Positions 56,385-64,000 of a DNA stretch of 64,000 bases are shown in pieces (position 1 is the first letter of the stretch; each line of letters starts with the position of its first letter). The position numbers and the translations under genes are program-made. Source of the stretch: Eonycteris spelaea (Eukaryota > Chordata > Mammalia > Chiroptera > Pteropodidae); contig PUFA01000007.1 of NCBI GenBank assembly GCA_003508835.1, forward strand, positions 14,655,001 to 14,719,000, read 5' to 3'. Under the pieces are notes generated by a model. It was not told the origin of the DNA, made no database searches, and saw only the letters and a program-made list of their open reading frames with translations.

Positions 56385-57010
56385 TCGAGGATCTGCATGC
56401 GCCAGACACTATTACAGACACTGGGTGGGCATAGAGCAGTGGGCAAAATGGGCAAAAATTCCTGTCCTCAAGGGACTTATAGTCTAGGCAGACTAGAAAC
56501 ACGATAAATAAATAGGAAGGCGCCCAGACCTCTGAGGCTGAAGCAGAGCAAGGGAGGAGAGGAGAAGGAGCCCAGGCTGGAGGGCGTGCGGGAAACAGAT
56601 GACTAAAGCTTACTTTATCTTTTACTCCAGCGAGAGGGAGCAGGGAGAGGGTTTTGAGTAGAGGAATGACACAAGCTGACTCATGTTTCATAGGCTCTCC
56701 GTGGCTGCTGTGTTGAGAATGGACGGTAGAGGGCAGTAGTGCAATGGGAAAGCAGTTGCCTCGAAGCCGTGAGGGCGGGAATGGGAGTTACAGTGGAGGT
56801 CGTGAGGAGTGAGTGGTTCAGTAGAAACGAGTTACGTTCTGAAAGTGGGTTCTCTTGGAATTGCTTATGGACTTGATGTGGAGTGTGAGAGGAATAGGGA
56901 TGACCCCAAGGTGTTTAGCCTAAGGAAATGGGAAGACAGAGCCAATAACAGAAATGGGGGTATGTTGCAAGAGGAACAGATCAGGAACTCAGCTGGAGAC
57001 CTATAGTCTC
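56385..57010 (-). repeat. L2 LINE, 3' half
   Basis: Clear antisense L2: tgcgccagacactattacag, aattcctgtcctcaaggg, acttatagtctaggcaga, gagggttttgagtagaggaa, tgacacaagctgactcatg, ctgctgtgttgagaatggac, cttgatgtggagtgtgagag, gatgaccccaaggtgttta. Confidence 0.9.
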
Positions 57011-57194
57011 TTGAAGTTAAGTGCAGCCTTGGTAGCTGATCTCTGGCACATGTTGGAATCTGTCAACCCCCTACATGGCTGAACATTAAATTTTTAAGGG
57101 TACAGGACTGGGATGAAAATAAGGCTTCCTCAACCCGTGCTGTCCTGAATAATGATGCTCGATTTTGGTATGGGTTTTGAGGGTTTTTTTTGCT

Positions 57195-57430
57195 GATAAT
57201 ACTCTTCTGCATGTTACGCATACCAGGCTCTGAACTCATTACGTGCTTGATAAGCATCTCCTCACGTAATCTTTTATCAACTCTTTGAAACGTAGGTGCC
57301 TTTATTATCTTCATTTTACAGATGAGGAAATGGTATTCTATGGAATAACTTTCCCAAGGTCAGTGAGGGCAGGGGCTCATGGTAGGTCTTTCGATTCAAA
57401 AGCCTCAGCTCTTGAGCAAGCACTCCAGGC
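57195..57430 (-). repeat. MIR SINE
   Basis: Antisense MIR: cgcataccaggctctgaact, cctcacgtaatcttttatca, tcttcattttacagatgagg, cttgagcaagcactccagg. Confidence 0.75.
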
Positions 57431-57499
57431 TTTCATGAAGAAGCCTTCTGAAGCTTCTCTAGCATCTCCTGCTACGGGGTTGGATACGAGCCATTTTGT

Positions 57500-57700
57500 G
57501 TAGACCCTACCTAAATTAAATTAAAATTGGCTAATTAAATGTGGCCTCTTTCAGTAGACTGCCTTATTACTAATTACAGCTTTCCTTCTCTCTTGAGAAG
57601 GCAGCTTACCATTGTTTTTGAAAAGTTGCTCTATTATTAATGGTTGGATAATACTTTGAAAATGTAAAGTGTCATTAGATTGTTAATAAGAAGGCCCTGG
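57500..57700. promoter_or_regulatory. TAATTA-rich candidate regulatory stretch
   Basis: Repeat-free AT-rich block holding ctaattaaat near 57531, actaattaca near 57569, and attattaatgg near 57632. Such homeodomain-like clusters occur in developmental enhancers but also by chance. Confidence 0.3.
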
Positions 57701-57999
57701 GGGGGACTAGGAGTCTGTTTTGCCTGCCTGCCACACACATACAAACCCCAGCTCACAATTGACCCCAAATATTAGAAATAAACGGTCAAACTGACTGATC
57801 TTCGCTGCTAGGAAACAGTTATTTTGCCTTCCCGGACTTTGGCCCTAACACTTTGATCTGAGCCTGCAGATACCAACAAAGAGAACTTATCTAGACAGGA
57901 GCAGTGGAAATAGCTGGGAACAAATCATCACAGTAAGAAAGAGAACTAAGGAAGATAAATTGATCAGCTTTAATGGGTCTCTTCAGTGCCTTACCCATG
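57701..57999. other. unassigned stretch
   Basis: Nothing recognised. Confidence 0.4.
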
Positions 58000-58225
58000 T
58001 ATTGTCTTTTATGTGAGGTTGTCTTGACAGACTTCTGACCACGAGAAAACTAAGTATTCCCTTCTTTGTGCTTCCTTTGTATTTTATATATGTTTTTCTC
58101 CTAATATTCATTCGTCGGCATATCTTTTTCAACTTCTCGATTGACTACGAGCTCCTCGCGAGCAAGGACCATTGCTAACTCATCTTCGTGCCAGCTGGCC
58201 TGGCGTTTGTTGAATTAAAAATGAG
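58000..58225 (+). repeat. L2 3' end
   Basis: tattcccttctttgtgcttc, ttcgattgactacgagctcc-like, cgcgagcaaggaccattgct, cgtttgttgaattaaaaatg, agtgaatt. Confidence 0.7.
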
Positions 58226-58299
58226 TGAATTTTCCCACCATAAAAGATTTGCTTAGACACACGTTCAACAGAAAGGTCTTTCCGATTCCAGAGCTGTCC

Positions 58300-58872
58300 C
58301 TAAGGGAGACGAAAAAACAAACCAAAAACAGACCTTAAAGAGCTGTTGGCTTCTGTGCTTGAATTCACAATCCTAGGCCACATGCCTCTGGCAAGATCAA
58401 AGTGAAAGCCATTGCCTTCATCGTGAAGGGTGATGCCAGGCCGCTTCGAGCAGGGCAGAGGACACCCGAAGCTGCCAAGAAGACAGCGAAGCCCCGACTC
58501 AAAGGGAAGCCAGTGGAATGGTCCGCAAAGCGGTATTGTGGCCTCTGCGTCTCCCGTACAAGGGGCCAACTGCATCAAGCCTTCAGAAGACCTGCTGTTC
58601 CATCTGTTGGGAGAAGCATGCACAGTGCATTTACTTCCAAGTGCCCAAGCCGCCATGCTGAATAATGAAGAAAAGAAGGAGAAAAGAGACAGAGAATGCA
58701 GTTGCTCTGGGACTACAGAACTCTTCAGCCCTCTCAGCCGAGGTGAGGCCAAGTGTCTTCTCACCTGGGACTCTCTCGGGCCCAGGAAGACTGCTTTCCA
58801 GAAGGTCAGCAAGGTTAGGGAGATGATACAGTGTACCTTCACCTTCAAACATTCCTGATTATTAATCCACAT
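58300..58872. other. region with three overlapping long open frames, no known product
   Basis: A 190-residue frame on the minus strand (58300-58872) overlaps plus-strand frames of 87 (58402-58665) and 142 residues (58430-58858). I recognise no domain, signal or retrocopied gene. The 87-residue frame is Lys/Arg-rich at its start. Overlap in three frames argues that stop absence is compositional. No splice-flanked exon structure was seen. Confidence 0.35.
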
Positions 58873-58984
58873 TCTGATATGTCAACATTTGGCGGGGTTG
58901 ATGAGAATGTACTTACGCTGTTTTAAAATTTGACTTTAGCAAATCTCTCTGCTTAAAAAAAAAATAGGGTTTTCCTTTCTTTAA

Positions 58985-59012
<28 letters not shown>
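58985..59012 (+). repeat. T28 homopolymer
   Basis: 28 consecutive T. It could be an antisense retroposon tail, but the sequence at 59013-59230 is not recognised and no target duplication is seen. Confidence 0.95.
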
Positions 59013-59015
<3 letters not shown>

Positions 59016-59955
59016 TTTAGTATATTGCGAAAGTCCTTTGTATTCTTACTAAAAGGTTTCTATTTAAATAGATTGTTTCTGGCTCACATTAAAAAAAAAT
59101 GGATCAGCTTTAAACAGGAAGTGGCTTCGCATTCTTCTTGCTTGGAAAGGATCCCTAGGATGGAATTATGTCCCAGCTGGGAAGTTGTTGCTTGTGATCC
59201 AGTCTTTTCCAGACAGAGTAAATGAATTTTGAAATACTGTATATAATGCTAATCACCAAGAGGTGTGCAGGTTTGTGGGTTTCAGAGCTCCACGCCCCCC
59301 AAAAATGATAAAAGAGACTTAGGAAGTTTGTGTGGAAATGTAGGCAAGACGTAGAATGGCTTTGAGTTACCCTCAGAATTCAGTCTCCCAGGTTCATCAT
59401 TCCAACTTTTGTTTTTGTTTTTTCGCTCTCCCTGTTCACTTCCACCCCAGCCTGCTGAAGATAAGGAGTTCCAATCTCAGCAACATCTGCTGCTTATCAG
59501 TGTGTTTGCATGGCTGGGAGACTTGCTCCACTTGGCTTCAGAAAGTCCACAAAAGCCCCTCACTCACTTATTCTGGAGTGGGGATGACAGAAACTTGCCA
59601 GTCACCTTCAGGTCCCTGTTGAAACTTTTGCAGACCCTTGGCAATGCATGGCACCATTCTGCAGGGAAGAACATGATCACAAGCCACAAAGGCTTTCTCC
59701 CTTCGTCTGTCACCTTCTGCATCCTAGGGAAGGCGTTCTAAGAATTACCAGGGACCATGTGCCTCAGCTGAATGACTCATGCTTTCAGTTTTTGTTAGAC
59801 ACATGCCAAGCCTGACATTAAGCAAAGAAGTCGAGGTAAGACAACATGGCCAGAAAGTTGCTGTCTTTGAAGAAGCACAGGGAATTTGAGGAGAAAACAA
59901 GAAGGGAGTCTCTAAGGTAGGGGGCTACAATTCAAGAACTGGATTAATCATTTAT
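59013..59955. other. unassigned stretch
   Basis: No repeat or exon recognised. Confidence 0.4.
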
Positions 59956-59959
59956 CAAC

Positions 59960-60115
59960 AATGGTTTCCAGTTTTGAGAACTTACAGAGTACCAGACACT
60001 GTGCTGAACACGTCATACTTGTCTCCGGGATGTAGATGGTGGGATGCCTGTGTTACAGGTGGGTAAAGTGAGGTAGAGGATGAATGAGCCAACCACAGAC
60101 ACAGTGGTAGTTAGG
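59960..60115 (-). repeat. degraded MIR
   Basis: gagtaccagacactgtgctg, aacacgtcatacttgtctc, ttacaggtgggtaaagtgag. Confidence 0.6.
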
Positions 60116-60479
60116 CAACTTTTGAGAGGTACTTTTCACAGACGAGCAGTGTGTAATTTTACCAGACACCAATTTAAGCCCAGGTGATAGATTGATACAT
60201 ACCCAAAGCAAAATTTTTTAAAAAGTAAAATGTCATTTGCTTTGGAAAGATAGAGATACTGGATTTCAAAATATGTCTTGATTTGCTTGTTTAAACCCCA
60301 TTGAATTAAAAGTAAAGCACATTGATCATAATACAAAGAGAAATATTGCACATTCTACCTAACGATTCTGGGCGAGAAGGGCACAGTCAGTGAGAGGTAG
60401 AAAAGCAATCTAGTTTGGACAAAAGGAAAAAATCGCTTCTAACGTCTGCCACCCAGAAGGCACAATTTTAATACTTCTT
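60116..60479. other. unassigned stretch
   Basis: Nothing recognised. Confidence 0.4.
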
Positions 60480-60640
60480 AAAGTGTAGATGGCTTCCACA
60501 CCTGCTAACGTTGTATATTCCTGGAGCCCAGCCTAGTCCCAAAGAATCAAAATAAGTGGATTATAGCCCCAGAATCCATGTTTTAACAGGCTCCAAAAGT
60601 GATTCTGTTGTACGCCATAGTTTGAGTTTCCTTTAGGCCA
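60480..60640 (-). mobile_element. MER5-like MITE
   Basis: Contains cctggagcccagcctagtcc, ccagaatccatgttttaaca, ggctccaaaagtgattctg, a diverged MER5A. Confidence 0.6.
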
Positions 60641-60659
60641 CCCCACTCCGTGGCTGTTA

Positions 60660-61640
60660 GCCGCTTGTACATAGTTCTCATCTTTTTGTGTGTCTTTCTG
60701 CTGCGTTCTGAGTAATTTCTCCTGAGCTGTCCTTCAGTTCACTTGCAGGCATACCTCAGAGACACTGGGGGTTCGGTCCCAGACCACTGCAATAAAGGGA
60801 GTTGTAATCTTTTTTTGCTGATGAAGGCTTTTGCCTTTAATTTATAAAAATGCGATATGTGAGAAGCGCGATAAAGCAAAGCACAATAAAAGGAAGTAGG
60901 CCTGTATTCTCATTTCATCTGTTTCTGATCTGTTCAATGGGTCCATGGAGTTTTTAATTTCAGTTACAGTATTACTCACATCTAGATATTCTGTTTGGTT
61001 CTTTGTCCAAATTTATTTGGTCATTTTTAATAGCTTACTGTTCCCTGCAGAGAGATATATTCAAGCTTTTATGCCTTTAAACATAGTAAGAATATTTATG
61101 ACCTGGCCTGATCATTTTAATATCTGCAACCTTTACGTGTCTTATGTCTGCTGATTCTACTGGTCTATTCGTAGTGCCTTGGTTCCTCAAGTACTTGGTA
61201 TTTTCGGCTGTATACTACTCATTGTCTTTAAAAATTATTTGTCGGGATCCATCGAAGGTTACGTAAAGACGCCTTTATCCAGAGAGCTTTAGTTTGGCTT
61301 CTGCCAGGTGCCAGGGATTACCACCGGTATGTTATTATTCCAAACCAAGTTTATGAGGGTCCCTGGACCGTCTAAGAAATGCACACCCAAGGTACACAGT
61401 CCGGGATGGGACCACCCACAGTGACAAATGCCTCCATATCTCCGTTGTTGCACCTGTTGGAAAGAGAACTCTCCCTGCAATCCCCTGGGCATGGGGGAGG
61501 AGGTTCATCCTGGACCCCAAGAGTTAGCTCTTTGTAGTCCTACCGTAAAGGAGGGGTCTCCTTTAGACTCCCCACTTTGGGCAAGCCCTGGGTCTTGACT
61601 CCAGGCTTTGGCAACATTCAAACCTAAGTTCGGTCCAGAT
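60660..61640 (-). mobile_element. old L1 (L1M4-like) ORF1 / 5' region, split by Tigger1
   Basis: Antisense of L1 ORF1 coding sequence: gtgtctttctgctgcgttct, gagtttttaatttcagttac, ctgtttggttctttgtccaa, ttatgtctgctgattctact. Beyond 61220 it continues less clearly into 5' UTR-like sequence (gctttagtttggcttctgcc, aggtgccagggattaccacc). The Tigger1 copy at 60746-60904 interrupts it. Confidence 0.7.
60746..60904 (+). mobile_element. Tigger1 internal-deletion derivative (mariner/pogo type)
   Basis: Left end caggcatacctcagagacac and right end region gcgcgataaagcaaagcaca ataaaaggaagtaggcctg correspond to Tigger1 termini. The transposase region is deleted, with only about 159 bp left. A TA follows the right end; the left TA has changed to TG. 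Confidence 0.9.
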
Positions 61641-62630
61641 CACCATTGCTCTTGAGAAGTTCTCTCCGTTTTCCAAATTCTTACCCTTTACTTTTTATCA
61701 CCTCTTCAATGACATTAAGGGTTTTTTTTTTTTAAATGTTTTACTCCAGCGTTATGTTTGCTTTTTTCCCCCAATGGGCAAGTTGGTGTGAAGAGGTGAC
61801 CCACCCTATCACTACAACTAGAAGGCTCTGTGCTAGAGTTCGATAACCATGCTTCCGTCAGTTCCAGTCCACATGAATAGAGAGACACAATGCAGGCTTG
61901 TTATTGGGAAGGATGCTACACTGACTTTTATCCAAATCTTTCTCCTTTGTTTTCCCTAATGTGTCTCTAGGTATCTCCGATGAGATGGGCTCAAGTCTCA
62001 ACGCAACAGTTACCTTAATGCAATAAAAAGATCAAACAGTGTGTTCTTAGCTGGGAATTCAGGGACTAAAACCACAGCTGTTCAGATGAGCTTGGGCTAA
62101 TCTTTCCTCTCACGATCACTGTGTGCCTCCAGACAGTAAATGCACTTTGATTAATGCAGTGGCACAGGATGGCTTGTGTTCACCGCAGAGACTGATAAAT
62201 GTGAGTTGGAAAGAGCACGCTGGTTTCCGTCATTGAAAATTGGGTAGACAGTCTGTACCTGGGTTCTTTCGTTCTTGTTTTCATTCTTTTCTCAAATGGA
62301 TTAATTGGCCTCTTGAGGGGAGGCTGCCGCTGGTTCTGAAGGATGCCTCTCTTTGCCACATTATTGCTCGCCCTTCACTCTGCTCCTGAAAGTCACTCTC
62401 GAAAACACACATTCCTCTCCACCTGAGAAGCCTGATTTATCAGCCAGCTCCTCAGAGAAGAAACAAGATAAAAACCCCTGGCTATAAAACACCATTATGC
62501 ATTATGCTCTGTGGGTTTGGTGTCTAGACAGAGCTAAGAGCCTCTTCTGTGGCCCTAGCAATACCTTGAGATTACTGTATATTTACCTCTTTGTCGAAGA
62601 AAGATGGACTTGCCAGTGTTATGTATTAGA
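61641..62630. other. unassigned; candidate conserved block 62100-62290
   Basis: 62100-62290 is repeat-free with atgcactttgattaatgcag and gagactgataaatgtgagtt. No exon seen. Confidence 0.35.
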
Positions 62631-62631
62631 C

Positions 62632-62935
62632 AGAGGCCACGGAGTCTGGCAAAGAAAGCTTTAGCCAGGAAGTCAGGAGATGACACTTTCAGCCGTAGTT
62701 CTGCCAGTCCGTCCCCAACGAGAGAAAGCAGGGGCTCGCAGGGTTCCAATCTTGACACTAACACATTAATTCTGTGACCTTGGGTAAGTGACTCACATCT
62801 CTGCCATGGATAAAATAGAGATAGATAACGGTAGTACCTAGGGCATGGTGTTTTTGTAAAGATAAATCATGTAAATTGCTTAGAATATAATGCATGGCTG
62901 TAGCAAGCACTCAATAAATGTGAGCTATCGTGATG
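62632..62935 (+). repeat. MIR SINE, near full length
   Basis: Sense MIR: aggccacggagtctggcaaa, ctgtgaccttgggtaagtga, ctcacatctctgccatggat, atcatgtaaattgcttagaa, agcaagcactcaataaatgt. Confidence 0.9.
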
Positions 62936-63764
62936 ATTATGCTAGCCCAGAGGGACTACATGCAGGTAATGTCAACGCCTGGAAAATAGTCTCCTGTTCC
63001 TGTGAGTCACAGGAGCTAAGAGCTCCCATTTTGAAAGGAGAAAGGGACAGTGGTACCTCTTTTATTTGAGAGAGCTGGTCCACCTCCAAGGAGCTGTGCA
63101 GCTCAGTACATCCTTGCCAGACTGATTGCACGTGTGGTCTAGAGTTATCATGTTCATTGCCAAGAGACATGTGAGTTGCTGAGCCAGGAGACACCCACAT
63201 TAGGAGTATGCAGAATCAGGAAGTCTGGAAAATGCAGAGAGAAGACTAGATAGCACCACCAGGCAGGTCCCGCTTCGGGATTAGTGAGATGTATGGAGTA
63301 TGAAGCTCCTACTGGACCAGCTCCTGACCAATGCCAGCTCTTGGAATTGAGGCAGCTCATTCCTGTGTTTCACCACGGCCGAGTGAGCTCATTCCCTACG
63401 GATCCACACATCTGCATACAGCTAGGAGATTGTGTTAAAAATGAATTCCCTTTGTGGGTTACCTGGCTATATACATTTGTCAGAGGTCATTGAATTAAAA
63501 TTATACAAATTTTTAAAAAGTTTTTCTTCCCCTTAAGTTGGTATTGGAGTTGGCGTAGATGCCCAGGTGGTTGTTATGGTCTGAAGGAGATCCTTTTGTG
63601 GGTACCAGGTGGGAGGAGGTACACCTATTGTATGTCTCTAACAGAGGTGTGTGACCCGCCCCAACTCCTACCAACCCTGGCCCCTTCTTAGCCTCCTCTC
63701 TACTTTTCTCTGACTTACTACCTTTACTTTTCTTCCTAGATTCCATTTTCTTTTTTACTCTTTC
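62936..63764. other. unassigned stretch
   Basis: No repeat or exon recognised. Pyrimidine-rich through 63655-63790. Confidence 0.4.
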
Positions 63765-64000
63765 AATTTATATTTACTTTTTTCTTTTTTTATGATCAGA
63801 AATAATATATACACGCTTTTAAAAAATTAAACCTCGTTTCCCAGAAGTAACCACCATGGTGGTTTGGTGAGAAGGCAACCAGACTTTTTTTGTATATGTG
63901 CCTACGTATGTAATGCAAACATAGAGACAAGTAGACACATACATACACATATATATGGTCTTGTTGTTTTACATAGAGATGCAGTCATTCTCATGGTTCT
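63765..64000 (-). mobile_element. old L1 3' end, runs off the window
   Basis: Antisense words: tatgatcagaaataatatat, cttttaaaaaattaaacctc, gtttcccagaagtaaccacc, then an alternating tacacatatata tract. Truncated by the window edge. Confidence 0.55.

Noticed and set aside
58985..59012. T28 as the tail of a recent antisense retroposon
   Set aside because: No recognisable element beside it and no target-site duplication found.

Overview
The window reads as a gene-free piece of a placental mammal nuclear genome, either intergenic or inside a long intron. I found no credible protein-coding exon: every open frame I examined is short, shared between frames or strands, or lies in repeat DNA. Nothing prokaryotic (operons, ribosome binding sites, CRISPR) is present. 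The repeats are those of an old eutherian genome: MIR and L2 throughout, MLT1 and MLT2 LTRs, old L1 3' ends, MER5, MER20 and Tigger1. Two unusual Pol III elements point to a fruit bat (Pteropodidae): a 5S rRNA-derived SINE at 551-767 (+) and a SINE made of a tRNA-Val(UAC)-like head fused to a 5S rRNA-like body at 44949-45182 (-), flanked by an identical 13-bp target duplication. From memory, 5S-derived and hybrid tRNA/5S SINEs (the MEG families) are described from megabats and not from other mammals. No L1 fragment here looks young, which fits the reported early loss of L1 activity in megabats. The species call is an inference.

Layout. 0-10 kb: 5S-derived SINE, an MLT1 LTR split by an L1 3' end, MIR, a second MLT1, L2, and a third MLT1-like LTR. 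10-24 kb: a long old L1 (12.48-13.85 kb), a MIR split by an MLT2-type LTR (15.2-16.0 kb), a motif-rich candidate regulatory stretch (17.2-17.5 kb), and dense MIR/L2. 24-41 kb: a small CpG-rich island (26.84-27.26 kb) overlapping one copy of an ancient element whose second, diverged copy lies 12.7 kb downstream (39.75-40.09 kb). Between these copies are an L1, two inverted MLT1 LTRs, a 14-unit 31/32-bp minisatellite (35.41-35.85 kb), and a second CpG cluster (36.75-36.93 kb). 41-64 kb: MLT1, another LTR, the hybrid SINE, a 117-nt pure purine tract, an old L1, an MLT1 split by an MLT2 LTR, L2, and an old L1 5' region split by a Tigger1 remnant.

There are no genes to assemble into a pathway. What can be read is a transposition history with several nested insertions giving relative ages, plus a few stretches that may be regulatory. 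Family names come from remembered consensus sequences, not a database search. Boundaries of old elements are good to about 10-30 bp at best.
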